Source: GCA-2725625 sp964574215
GTDB taxonomy: Bacteria > Pseudomonadota > Alphaproteobacteria > Rhodospirillales > UBA2165
Assembly: GCA_964574215.1 (NCBI GenBank)
Contig: CAZNLR010000013.1
Location: forward strand, 1-64,000
Direction of reading: 5' to 3'
DNA length: 64,000 bases
Made by a program: the position numbers and the translations under genes. Numbering within the stretch: position 1 is the first letter of the stretch; the number at the start of each line of letters is the position of its first letter. The notes under the pieces were generated by a model. The model was not told where the DNA came from and made no database searches. It saw only the letters and a list, made by a program, of their open reading frames with translations. Shown one piece after another: positions 1 to 7,604 of this stretch.

Positions 1-19
1 AATGCCACCGGCCCACAAG

Positions 20-541
20 CTATTCCAAGACCTTGCTCTGCGGCGGTAGAGAGTAAAAAGCTGCGCCAATTTCCCTTTGTTTGCTATAGGCCATCCGAAA
101 TAAGCATCGTTCGCCTTTTTTTATTCCACTCGTATATAGATTTTGATTCTGGTCTGATTTGAAAAATTGTCGATAACGGGCCGGAAATCGTTCTAATTCG
201 TGTTTTATATTATCTACGCCGACTACGAATACATTTGCCTCTTTAATTTTTTTAGTCAAAAAAATTTGATGATTTGAAATAGTGTGGAACGTATTTAGAA
301 ATTCACCAATCGCATCAATTTGGTTTCTATTTGAATCTAAAATTATTGCAGTAATCGGAACTTTCCATTTAGAAAATCGGCTATCCGGCGGCAAAAAATC
401 TCGAAAATAAATTGAAATATCTTTAGACAAATTCTCAGAGTAAATTTGAGCATTCAATGAATTCAAATGTGAAAATAAGAAGGTGCTCACAACCGACGCA
501 GTGAGAAAAATAACGGGTAATGTAATCCTACGAAATATCAT
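20..541 (-). CDS. hypothetical protein, signal anchor, unrecognised
   Basis: A 173-residue reading frame in low-GC sequence. It opens with a basic then hydrophobic stretch (about residues 5-31), so the product is probably exported or anchored in the inner membrane. The middle part, with alternating strands and helices, loosely recalls DUF2927 proteins of alphaproteobacteria, but I cannot confirm that. The stop lies 20 bases from the window edge, so nothing can be said about what follows it or whether the frame was shortened. It diverges from the secreted protein at 750. Codon use is AT-rich, unlike the housekeeping genes after 3.3 kb, which suggests acquired DNA. Confidence 0.5.
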   Translation of the reverse strand: MIFRRITLPVIFLTASVVSTFLFSHLNSLNAQIYSENLSKDISIYFRDFLPPDSRFSKWKVPITAIILDSNRNQIDAIGEFLNTFHTISNHQIFLTKKIKEANVFVVGVDNIKHELERFPARYRQFFKSDQNQNLYTSGIKKGERCLFRMAYSKQREIGAAFYSLPPQSKVLE

Positions 542-749
542 TAAAAAAATACTCTAACTGAAATCTCTCAGAACAATTTTCTCCAAACTACAGCATTTAC
601 CCTTTGGCTGTAAATGTAGGGTGCGCTACACTTATTAGCACATGTACGGAAAACCCCCTTGAAACGGGCTGTTTTGGGTCGCGGAAGTGTGCGGTTTGAG
701 TGATAGTTCAGAGGGGTACGGAAAACAGTTGATTTCGGTATGGAGGGTT

Positions 750-1247
750 ATGGTGTCCAGAATAGTAGTCTTTGCCGGAATAACGATCCTTTTTAGCCAA
801 AATTTGGTAGCGCAAAGTGCTGACGTTAGATCTCAGTGGCTATCTCAATTAGGTGAACTCTTGTCATACAACATTGCTTTAGAGCACTTGCGCCAAGGTA
901 AATGTCAAAATCATTATCCAAATAATGCAAAAGTTGATTACATGGCAACGTTTGCGTCCATTAGGGATCGATTTCCCACTGAACTGGGTAAACTAAATTT
1001 TTTGCAGAATGCAAAATTTGCCCTTGAAACTCCAGAAATCGTCGCAATTTTTAAATCGGTTCGCAAATCAATTGACGATAGGACAATGTCATCAATTGAA
1101 AACGCTGGCAGACTGGAAGATGTCTGTTTGAGTCTGATTGATCAATATATAAAATTAAAGAGGAGTCTTTTACCCAGGTTGGAGACTTCGATAGTCATGC
1201 TTCTGAAAACTTATCCAGACGGTTTCAAAATTGGAGAAAGTAATTAG
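750..1247 (+). CDS. small secreted hypothetical protein
   Basis: The product is 165 residues if started at the ATG at 750, preceded by GGAGG at 742-746; the frame stays open upstream to 687 but without a comparable ribosome binding site. Residues 1-21 form a Sec signal peptide ending in a V-A-Q type cleavage site. The mature part is helical and hydrophilic and has two cysteines (in the GKC and DVC segments) that could form a disulfide in the periplasm. I recognise no family. It belongs to the low-GC block at the left end of the window. Confidence 0.55.
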   Translation: MVSRIVVFAGITILFSQNLVAQSADVRSQWLSQLGELLSYNIALEHLRQGKCQNHYPNNAKVDYMATFASIRDRFPTELGKLNFLQNAKFALETPEIVAIFKSVRKSIDDRTMSSIENAGRLEDVCLSLIDQYIKLKRSLLPRLETSIVMLLKTYPDGFKIGESN

Positions 1248-1315
1248 TCAATTCTCGCTGTACCCAAACCACTGGTTTTTCCAATGAGATACAATCTACA
1301 GTTGGTAATTCCCTA

Positions 1316-1495
1316 ATGGATAAGTTAGCGTTCCTATTGGTCTTGCTGTTTGCACCATACGCAATTTATCGGATGTTCTCTGAGGGAAACGAGCGTGGTG
1401 GATGGATTGCGGTTGCGCTACTTATTCTCGGTATTCTATTTTTGGGTTTTAGCTTGTGGAGACATTCCCAAGAGACGTCGAGCTCAAACGAATAG
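1316..1495 (+). CDS. 59-residue two-helix membrane protein
   Basis: A short frame beginning MDKLAFLLVLLFAPY and ending in a polar tail (QETSSSNE). It contains two hydrophobic segments, about residues 4-17 and 29-47, separated by a charged loop with several glycines, so it would sit in the inner membrane as a hairpin. No strong ribosome binding site is visible, and no family is recognised. It lies 68 bases after the secreted protein on the same strand and may be co-transcribed with it. The coherent two-helix pattern is the reason to call it; confidence is moderate because the frame is short. Confidence 0.4.
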   Translation: MDKLAFLLVLLFAPYAIYRMFSEGNERGGWIAVALLILGILFLGFSLWRHSQETSSSNE

Positions 1496-1644
1496 AAGTG
1501 TTCTGAAATCGCCCATACCAAAACCACTATTTTTCCGTATCATCTAATCGTTTTAGTCTCGGCTTCGTTTATTGCTGGGCGGCGGCGATAGATTACTATT
1601 CTGTTACATACAAAGATACCCGAAAGGGAAATAAGCCGGCAGGG

Positions 1645-1711
1645 CTCGTACCTGTTTTCAACTCCCGGTGCCAGCGCTTTTCGCTGGTGTGGTCTGAAAA
1701 TCTGATACGAG
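1645..1711 (+). promoter_or_regulatory. nested leader hairpin covering a ribosome binding site
   Basis: Three helices of six pairs nest inside one another: CTCGTA (1645-1650) with TACGAG (1706-1711), TTTTCA (1655-1660) with TGAAAA (1695-1700), and CCAGCG (1671-1676) with CGCTGG (1682-1687) around a CTTTT loop. The outermost right arm overlaps the GAGGA ribosome binding site (1709-1713) of the gene starting at 1722. Folding would hide that site, so the element could control translation. What it responds to is unknown. Confidence 0.5.
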
Positions 1712-1721
1712 GAAAATAATT

Positions 1722-2375
1722 ATGTGTGATAAAGATATCGGACAAGGTGACGAAGGTAGGCGTGATAAAATTTCTTCTGACAATATTAACCAATCAGGAG
1801 ATTTATCAATGAACGCTATAGACCCGACAATTTCTGCTAAAGTTAATTCCGAGCAATTGGAACAATCTAAAATTGATCTTCAGGTAGTCAAATTACTGAG
1901 ACGCTTGGATCCCAATGAGCAAATTTGGGATAATTTGCTTAATACGAGAATTCTTACATTTTCCAATGAAGAATTTGAGGAACAAGTATCGCGTGAAGCC
2001 AATGACTTTATCGATCTGGAATTTGCGGAGATGGCCGCCGCTCGAGATGAAGAGTTAACTCGCTTTGTAAATAAATCAAAAGCAGTGGCAATGGCCGAGG
2101 TGCCAACGTCGAAGTTGGATAAGGATCAAGTTTCTTGTCTTGAATTTGAAAGACGCAAATCTGTTGTAACTGTCCAATCTCTCGAAAAAGCCATATTGGA
2201 TTCTGATTGTTCAAACCTACGGGAAGGAATTATTAAATTGCGGACGTTGCTTTCTATGATGATTGAATACGATGTGGATGGTTTCGTAGACAATCGCATA
2301 CTAAAATGGATGGCATCCATCATCTGCGATATTGAGGAAATAGAGTTTGGCGATGCAGACGATCCTGTTACATAA
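1722..2375 (+). CDS. hypothetical acidic helical protein
   Basis: A 217-residue soluble protein, acidic and predicted helical, without signal peptide or membrane segment. I recognise no family. Two starts are possible: ATG 1722, behind GAGGA at 1709-1713 inside a foldable leader, or ATG 1809 (residue 30, MNAIDPT), which has AGGAG at 1796-1800 with good spacing. The first 29 residues are polar and low in complexity, so the shorter form (188 residues) is plausible. Both could be made. A hairpin terminator follows at 2399-2420. Base composition is AT-rich like its neighbours, which argues for acquired DNA. Confidence 0.55.
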   Translation: MCDKDIGQGDEGRRDKISSDNINQSGDLSMNAIDPTISAKVNSEQLEQSKIDLQVVKLLRRLDPNEQIWDNLLNTRILTFSNEEFEEQVSREANDFIDLEFAEMAAARDEELTRFVNKSKAVAMAEVPTSKLDKDQVSCLEFERRKSVVTVQSLEKAILDSDCSNLREGIIKLRTLLSMMIEYDVDGFVDNRILKWMASIICDIEEIEFGDADDPVT

Positions 2376-2398
2376 AGCTGAGTGAGATCATTTTTGCA

Positions 2399-2420
2399 AA
2401 CCCCGCCTTTGGGCGGGGTT
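2399..2420. terminator. bidirectional hairpin between convergent genes
   Basis: AACCCCGCC (2399-2407) pairs perfectly with GGCGGGGTT (2412-2420) around a TTTG loop. It sits between the plus-strand gene ending at 2375 and the minus-strand gene ending at 2428. On the minus strand it is followed by TTTGCAAAAATG and on the plus strand by AATTTG, so it could stop transcription from both sides. Confidence 0.7.
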
Positions 2421-2427
2421 AATTTGC

Positions 2428-2625
2428 CTAGGTTTTCTTATTTATCCCAATCCGAATGTGTTCTTGAACAGATGGTTGTTTTAGCATGTCTAGTATCAGA
2501 GCCCGGCAAATTGTGGCACGTCGCTTCCCATAAATCCCAAACGGTATTAGGCCTTGTTCAATCATTTCAATTGCTTCTGTAGGTAGACTGATTGAAAATT
2601 GGCCGCTATCGTTTTTTCCCGCCAT
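2428..2625 (-). CDS. ribbon-helix-helix-like regulator
   Basis: The product is 65 residues when started at the ATG at 2625 (MAGKNDSGQF); an upstream ATG at 2646 would add seven residues. The short strand GQFSISLP followed by two amphipathic helices (about residues 16-26 and 34-47) matches the CopG/Arc-type ribbon-helix-helix fold, which binds DNA as a dimer. Such proteins usually repress their own promoter, and a perfect 8-bp inverted repeat lies at 2631-2650 right at this gene's start. No toxin partner gene is visible next to it. No clear ribosome binding site is seen. Confidence 0.5.
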   Translation of the reverse strand: MAGKNDSGQFSISLPTEAIEMIEQGLIPFGIYGKRRATICRALILDMLKQPSVQEHIRIGINKKT

Positions 2626-2630
2626 GATAT

Positions 2631-2650
2631 AACAATGTATCCACATTGTT
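2631..2650. promoter_or_regulatory. operator-like inverted repeat
   Basis: AACAATGT (2631-2638), spacer ATCC, ACATTGTT (2643-2650): a perfect 8-bp dyad. A third related half-site, CAATGTATTT, begins at 2655, 23 bases after the first CAATGTAT copy. Its position at the 5' end of the ribbon-helix-helix gene suggests an autoregulatory operator. Confidence 0.45.
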
Positions 2651-2688
2651 GTTGCAATGTATTTCCATTATTGTATACTTTGATCCAG

Positions 2689-2718
2689 AAAAAGAAAGGG
2701 CTGACACAAAGCCAGCCC
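2689..2718 (-). terminator. intrinsic terminator of the tRNA-like gene
   Basis: Read on the minus strand, GGGCTG and CAGCCC (2718-2713 and 2703-2698) pair around a 9-nt loop and are followed directly by TTTCTTTTT (2697-2689). It lies 18 bases downstream of the tRNA-like gene's 3' end, so that gene appears to be a real transcription unit. Confidence 0.75.
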
Positions 2719-2736
2719 AGTGTTTATTTTTGTAGA

Positions 2737-2836
2737 TGGTTACGCGACAGGACTCGAACCTGTATCTCCCCGGAGGTCCCAGCCGTCACTGGTACCGCAG
2801 AAAACCGAGGGCTTTATCCAATTAAGCTACGCGCCA
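2737..2836 (-). tRNA. tRNA-like gene with enlarged anticodon loop
   Basis: On the minus strand the D arm (GCTT, AATTGGATA, AAGC) and T arm (ACAGG, TTCGAGT, CCTGT) are intact, as is T8-A9. An anticodon stem CTCGG/CCGGG can form, but its loop is about 31 nt instead of 7. The extra 24 nt holds its own hairpin, GGTACCAG against CTGGGACC with one mismatch. The acceptor stem TGGCGCG/CGCGTAA has one mismatch and one G-U pair, and the 3' end lacks a clean NCCA. The anticodon cannot be assigned; a TCT triplet near the insert would mean Arg. It is either a tRNA with a small insert or a decaying tRNA used as an island boundary. Confidence 0.5.
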
Positions 2837-3090
2837 AAATATTATGGCCAGATTCTCGACACACCACAAGAGGCATGTCGATATTTTTTTTCCACAATAT
2901 CTAGTAGGTGATTATTGGCCACGTTGCCGATAGTTTTTCCATTTCTCCGATATCGGATGTGATAATCCCACTGCATCCCGCTTTATCCCGGAAACACCTA
3001 AATGGCTTTGAAGCCAGACATATTGATTGCTATATGATTGCTAGAACAAAAAATGACCTAGCGGGCATCTAGCTAAGTCATTGAAAAGAA

Positions 3091-3165
3091 TGGAGCGGGC
3101 GATGAGATTTGAACTCACGACTTCAACCTTGGCAAGGTTGCGCTCTACCCCTGAGCTACGCCCGC
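3091..3165 (-). tRNA. tRNA-Gly (GCC)
   Basis: A canonical 75-nt cloverleaf including encoded CCA: acceptor GCGGGCG/CGCCCGC, D stem GCTC/GAGC, anticodon stem CAACC/GGTTG with loop TTGCCAA (anticodon GCC, glycine GGC/GGU codons), variable loop AAGTC, T arm GTGAG/CTCAT with TTCAAAT, discriminator T. All stems pair perfectly. Confidence 0.97.
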
Positions 3166-3322
3166 TTATCTGAGAAGAACGAGAATTCGTTCCCCGAAGA
3201 CGGCGCATAATAGTCATCGCGGCCCGGTTTGCAAGGGTCATGTTGATACATTTGCCGGAACCGGAACCCACGGTCGATCCATGGTCCATCCCGCGGCTTG
3301 TGAGGCGATGGAGGCACTTGCT

Positions 3323-5167
3323 ATGGTGGCGGCCATGAATGACGGCGTCCAAAAAGATACCGCGACCCTGCTGCGCCACGCCCTGGATCATCAGCTGGCC
3401 GGCCGGCTTGACGAGGCGGCGGCGCTCTACCGTGACGTTCTGGCCGTCAACGACGAAGAACCCAACGCCCTCTACCTGTTGGGCGTGATCGAAACCGAGC
3501 GCCGGAATTTTGCCGCCGCGGTCGAACTTATCGAACGGGCGGTAGCGGTCGAACCCGATTTTCCGGAGGCCCTCACCCATCTGGGCAATGCCCTGGCCGG
3601 ACTGGATAGAATGGAGGACGCCCTGGCGGCGCAACGGAAGGCCATCGCTTTGGCCCCCGGTAATGAACAGATCGAAATCAACCTGGCGGTAGCCTTGTGT
3701 GAAATGGGGTCGTTACATTTCCATGAAAACCGGTTTGACTGGACGCGTGAACTTTTGGAGGAGGCCCTGGCCCTGAAACCGGATTTTGCCGAAGCCCATG
3801 CCGTGCTGGGCAATTGCCGGCTCAATCAGGCGGACATCATCGGCGCCATGGAGGCGTTTGAAAGATCCCATGAGTTGAGCCCGTTCAATGACGCCGTTTT
3901 TTCCAGCTATCTCTTTTATATGGCATTCCACCCCGACTACGACGCCCAACGGCTGCAGGAGGAAAACAGCGCCTGGGGACATCGGACCGTGGCCGACGCC
4001 CAACAATGGGATCATGCCAAACCGGAGAGAAAAGACCGACTAAAAATCGGTTATCTGTCCTATGAATTCGGCACCCACGTGACGTCGTATTTTTTCGAAC
4101 CGGTCATCAGCCGTCAGAATAAATCCAGTTTCGAAACCTACCTATACGCCGGCAACGAAGAGACGGACCAGACCACGGATCGCCTGAAAGGACTTGCCGA
4201 CCACTGGCGGGATATCAGTGATCTGGACCCCGCCGCCGCCGCAAGTCGCATCCATGACGATGGTGTCGATATCCTGGTGCTGGTTTCATCCTACCGGGCC
4301 CGGCACCGGCTGCCCTTCGCCCACAAACCGGCGCCCCTCCAGGTTTGTTATCACAATCTGGTATCGACCACCGGCCTGCCCACCATGGATTACATGATCA
4401 CCGAAGATCTGACCGACCCCACCGGAGCGGCCGACCAGTTTTACACGGAAAAACTGGTGCGCCTCACCAACCGCAATTGTTATCAGCCGCCGGAAGATTG
4501 CCCCGACGTCCAGCCGCCGCCATCGATCCAGAACGGCTACCCGACCTTCGGCACCTTCAACAATGTGGGCAAGATCACCCAGGACGCCGTTTCATTGTGG
4601 GCGGCAGTTTTGAGGGCGCTGCCGGAAGCGCGGCTGGTGATCAAAAACATCATCCTGGGCGACGACCGGGATTGGAATCCTTTGCGGGATAGGTTTGAGA
4701 AAGAAGGGGTCGATCTCGGGCGTATCGAGTTTCTGGCCAGCATTCCGAAGCGGGCCGACCACCTTGCGGCCTATCACCGCGTGGACATCGCCCTCGATAC
4801 CTTCCCCTGCAATGGCGGCACCACCAGCTGCGACGCCATTTGGATGGGTGTCCCGGTGGTGACCATGAGAGGAGACACCTTCATGGGAAGGCAGTCGGCC
4901 AACTACCTCACCAAGCTGGACCTTATCGATCTTATTGCCCGATCGCCCGATGCCTATGTCGACGCCGCCCTGTCCTTGGCCAAGGATCGGGAGCGGCTTA
5001 TCGAACTCCGAAATCAATTGCGGCCGATGATGGCGGAGCGTTTGCTCGATTACGATCAGCATGTTACCGAACTGGAAAGCGCCTTCCAGCATATGTGGGA
5101 GATACATCTGGCCGGCGAACCGCCTACCGCCTTTACCGTCGAGAACACCTACTGCCATGACCATTGA
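3323..5167 (+). CDS. TPR protein with SPINDLY-type O-GlcNAc transferase domain
   Basis: The N-terminal third is a run of about five tetratricopeptide repeats (GRLDEAAALYRDVLAVN and relatives). The rest is a glycosyltransferase family 41 (SPINDLY/OGT-like) catalytic region: KIGYLSYEFGTHV, then FNNVGKITQDAV, then the late motif DIALDTFPCNGGTTSCDA and MRGDTFMGRQSANYL, which bind the nucleotide-sugar. Such bacterial enzymes transfer a sugar to proteins or surface polymers; the target here is unknown. The start is chosen at ATG 3323 after GGAGG (3310-3314); the frame is open to 3281. The product is 614 residues. The gene's last bases overlap the next gene's start. Confidence 0.85.
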   Translation: MVAAMNDGVQKDTATLLRHALDHQLAGRLDEAAALYRDVLAVNDEEPNALYLLGVIETERRNFAAAVELIERAVAVEPDFPEALTHLGNALAGLDRMEDALAAQRKAIALAPGNEQIEINLAVALCEMGSLHFHENRFDWTRELLEEALALKPDFAEAHAVLGNCRLNQADIIGAMEAFERSHELSPFNDAVFSSYLFYMAFHPDYDAQRLQEENSAWGHRTVADAQQWDHAKPERKDRLKIGYLSYEFGTHVTSYFFEPVISRQNKSSFETYLYAGNEETDQTTDRLKGLADHWRDISDLDPAAAASRIHDDGVDILVLVSSYRARHRLPFAHKPAPLQVCYHNLVSTTGLPTMDYMITEDLTDPTGAADQFYTEKLVRLTNRNCYQPPEDCPDVQPPPSIQNGYPTFGTFNNVGKITQDAVSLWAAVLRALPEARLVIKNIILGDDRDWNPLRDRFEKEGVDLGRIEFLASIPKRADHLAAYHRVDIALDTFPCNGGTTSCDAIWMGVPVVTMRGDTFMGRQSANYLTKLDLIDLIARSPDAYVDAALSLAKDRERLIELRNQLRPMMAERLLDYDQHVTELESAFQHMWEIHLAGEPPTAFTVENTYCHDH

Positions 5168-5672
5168 CCGCCCCGCCACCGAAGAAGAACTGTTCGAGCG
5201 CTTCCGTGCACTTGAGATCGAGACGACAACCCACCGTCACGAACCCTTGCATACCGTCGATCAGAGCCAGGCGGCCAGAGACGCGCTGCCTCACATGCCG
5301 GGCGGCCATTGCAAGAATCTATTTCTCAAAGATAAAAAAGCGGCATTCTGGCTGGTGGTCACGCTGGAAGATACGCGGGTCAACATGAACGCACTGCAAA
5401 AAATCCTCGGATCGGCGCGTCTGTCTTTCGCCCGGCCGGAATATATGGTGGAAAAGCTGGGCGTCGAACCGGGAGCGGTGACGCCGTTCGTCGCCATCAA
5501 CGCTTCGTCCCTGGAGGTCCAATTCGTGCTCGACCGGGCCATGATGGCGTGTGACATTCTCAACTATCACCCCCTGCACAATGGGGCGACAACGGCCATT
5601 GCCTCGAAAGATCTGCTGTCCTTTCTCCACCATTGCGGCCATGCGCCATTGCTGATCGATATTCCAAGTTGA
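5157..5672 (+). CDS. YbaK/ProX-type aminoacyl-tRNA editing protein
   Basis: 171 residues. The sequence HRHEPLHTV near the N-terminus, GGHCKNLFLKDKK (the editing-pocket lysine region), SFARPEYMVEKLGVEPGAVTPF and the late HPLHNGATTAI segment are typical of the YbaK/PrdX family. These free-standing homologues of the prolyl-tRNA synthetase insertion domain hydrolyse alanyl-tRNA(Pro) formed by mischarging. The start ATG lies inside the 3' end of the glycosyltransferase gene (11-base overlap), so translation is probably coupled. No separate ribosome binding site is evident. Confidence 0.88.
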   Translation: MTIDRPATEEELFERFRALEIETTTHRHEPLHTVDQSQAARDALPHMPGGHCKNLFLKDKKAAFWLVVTLEDTRVNMNALQKILGSARLSFARPEYMVEKLGVEPGAVTPFVAINASSLEVQFVLDRAMMACDILNYHPLHNGATTAIASKDLLSFLHHCGHAPLLIDIPS

Positions 5673-5781
5673 TATCGGACCAAAATTTGGGCCATTTGGA
5701 CTTGCAAGCAGGAAAACATCTGCCAATTATGGGTCTAAGGGACGGTATCCAGGTGATTATTAGGAAAATGAAGGACATTCG

Positions 5782-6720
5782 ATGACGGCAATCCTGAACG
5801 CGGACGGAACGGAAAGCGAGGCGGCGGAGGGCGCGCCGGAAGGCGCCGCCGGCGGCGATCTGATCAAAGATTCCAACACCGATCAATTCGGCGATGACGT
5901 GATCAACGCCTCGACGGAAGTGCCGGTGATCGTCGATTTTTGGGCGCCCTGGTGCGAACCCTGTAAACAATTGGGACCGGCACTGGAAAAGCTGGTGCAG
6001 GAATATGCCGGCAAGGTCCGGCTGGTTAAAATTAACGTAGACGAAAACCAGGCGCTGGCACAGCAATTGCGTGTCCAATCCATACCCATGGTCTACGCTT
6101 TCAAGGACGGCCGTCCCGCCGACGCCTTCACCGGCGCCCTGCCCGAAAGTCAGCTGCGGTCCTTTATCGAAAAGCTGACCGGTAACGCCGGATCGCCCGT
6201 CGATCAGGCATTGGAGCAGGCCAAGGCGCTGCTCGACGGCGGCGACCCGACAACGGCCAGCGCCATTTTCAACCAGATCATTTCCGCCGATGGGGAAAAC
6301 GCCGCCGCCCATGCCGGTGTCGCTAAATGCCTGATGGCGGCTGGCGAGACGGAACAAGCCCGGCTTTACCTGGCGGGATTGACGCCGGAGCTGTTGTCAT
6401 CCGACGAAGTTTCCGCTGTTCAGACCGCTCTGGAGCTGGATGAAATGGCGGACCAGGGCGGCGACACATCGGAGTTGCAGGCCAAGGTCGACGCCAGTCC
6501 CGACGATCACCAGGCCAGGTTCGATCTGGCCGTCGCCTTGTACGGTGGAGGTAACAGTGAACAGGCGATTGACGAACTGGTGGAAATCATCCGGCGCAAT
6601 CAGGCTTGGAATGACGATGCCGCCAAACAGCAATTGTTAAAAATATTCGAAGCCTTGGGCTTTAACGATCCCCTTGCCGTCGAGGGGCGCCGGAAACTTT
6701 CGTCAATTCTCTTTTCGTGA
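5782..6720 (+). CDS. cnoX: thioredoxin-TPR co-chaperone (CnoX/YbbN-like)
   Basis: 312 residues. After a low-complexity Ala/Gly/Glu-rich N-terminus comes a thioredoxin domain (about 27-135) with active site WCEPC at 57-61. A C-terminal part with TPR-like helices (about 140-312) follows. This architecture is that of CnoX/YbbN, which binds unfolded or oxidised clients in the cytoplasm and hands them to GroEL or DnaK. Unlike the redox-dead E. coli protein, both cysteines are present, as in Caulobacter-type members, so it may reduce disulfides. GAAGGA precedes the ATG. The stop overlaps the start of the LON-domain gene (TGATG), indicating an operon. Confidence 0.9.
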   Translation: MTAILNADGTESEAAEGAPEGAAGGDLIKDSNTDQFGDDVINASTEVPVIVDFWAPWCEPCKQLGPALEKLVQEYAGKVRLVKINVDENQALAQQLRVQSIPMVYAFKDGRPADAFTGALPESQLRSFIEKLTGNAGSPVDQALEQAKALLDGGDPTTASAIFNQIISADGENAAAHAGVAKCLMAAGETEQARLYLAGLTPELLSSDEVSAVQTALELDEMADQGGDTSELQAKVDASPDDHQARFDLAVALYGGGNSEQAIDELVEIIRRNQAWNDDAAKQQLLKIFEALGFNDPLAVEGRRKLSSILFS

Positions 6721-7391
6721 TGACCGATCGATCCGATGACATTTTCGGCCTGGCTTTCGAGGACCTCCCCGACAATCTTCCCTTATTTCCCCTGCCCGGC
6801 GCCCTGCTTCTGCCGGGTGGCCGATTGCCTTTGAATATTTTCGAGCCCCGCTACCTGAGCATGGTGATGGACAGTCTCAAGGAATCCCGAATGATCGGCA
6901 TGGTGCAGCCGACTGAAATGATCGGTGATCCGGTGCCGGAAGATGCGGAGTTGTATCCGGTTGGCTGCGCCGGGCGGCTTATCGGATTTTCTGAAACCGA
7001 TGACGGCAGGCTTTTGATTTCCCTCCAGGGTGTTTGCCGGTTTCGCTTATCCGAGGAAATCGATACTCGTGACGAGTACCGGCGCGTGGAACCCGATTAT
7101 ACGCCCTTCCGCAACGATATGGGGATGGTCGATATCGGCATCGACCGTAAGGGCGTCAATCTTCTGGTGCGGGAATATTTCGAATCACAAAATATCCAGG
7201 CGGATTTTCAGGCGCTGGAACAGATCGATGATCGGTTGCTGATCGCCGCCCTCGGTATGATGTGCCCGTTTGATTATCGGGAAAAGCAAGCCTTGCTGGA
7301 AGCCGTCGATTTGGCGGAAATGGCGACCATCCTGATTTCCCTAATGGAGATGACAGTTAAGACCGGTGGCGATATAACTACGGAACATTAG
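6720..7391 (+). CDS. LON N-terminal (substrate-binding) domain protein
   Basis: 223 residues consisting almost only of the N-terminal domain of Lon protease: LPLFPLPGALLLPGGRLPLNIFEPRYLSM at the start, then GCAGRLIGF and later LEQIDDRLLIAALGMMCPFD. The AAA+ and protease domains are absent, as usual for this family of stand-alone proteins. The exact role is not established; a part in protein quality control is inferred from the fold and the chaperone gene in front. The ATG at 6720 shares a base with the preceding TGA. A GTG three bases earlier is possible. Confidence 0.88.
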   Translation: MTDRSDDIFGLAFEDLPDNLPLFPLPGALLLPGGRLPLNIFEPRYLSMVMDSLKESRMIGMVQPTEMIGDPVPEDAELYPVGCAGRLIGFSETDDGRLLISLQGVCRFRLSEEIDTRDEYRRVEPDYTPFRNDMGMVDIGIDRKGVNLLVREYFESQNIQADFQALEQIDDRLLIAALGMMCPFDYREKQALLEAVDLAEMATILISLMEMTVKTGGDITTEH

Positions 7392-7407
7392 CGATAAGGA
7401 AAACGAC

Positions 7408-7590
7408 ATGACCGACCATCAGGTGGATCCGAAATTACTTGAGATCCTGGTTTGCCCTCTGACCAAGGGTCCCTTGCGCTATGATAAGGAGGCCCAGGAA
7501 CTGATCAGCGATCAGGCCAAATTGGCCTATCCCATCCGAGACGGTATCCCGATCATGCTGGTGGACGAGGCAAGGCAACTGGAGGGGTAG
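7408..7590 (+). CDS. Trm112 family small protein
   Basis: 60 residues with the conserved core LLEILVCPLTKGPL and YPIRDGIPIMLVDEAR, matching the Trm112/YcaR family. In eukaryotes and archaea Trm112 activates methyltransferases; bacterial members are small beta-folded proteins whose partners are less clear. Only one of the usual metal-binding cysteines (C17) is present, which is common in alphaproteobacterial members. AAGGA precedes the ATG. It follows the LON-domain gene by 16 bases on the same strand, so it is likely the last gene of the cnoX operon. Confidence 0.9.
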   Translation: MTDHQVDPKLLEILVCPLTKGPLRYDKEAQELISDQAKLAYPIRDGIPIMLVDEARQLEG

Positions 7591-7604
7591 GTTTTATTTA
7601 TCCC

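Noticed and set aside
1513..1536. Imperfect copy of the sequence at 1262-1284 (ACCAAAACCACT and following T run)
   Set aside because: About 20 of 25 bases agree, but in AT-rich sequence with T runs this is weak, and neither copy forms a stable hairpin.
2855..2892. TCGACA/TGTCGA hairpin followed by a T run on the plus strand
   Set aside because: The stem is only six pairs with a 14-nt loop and no plus-strand gene precedes it, so it is probably chance.
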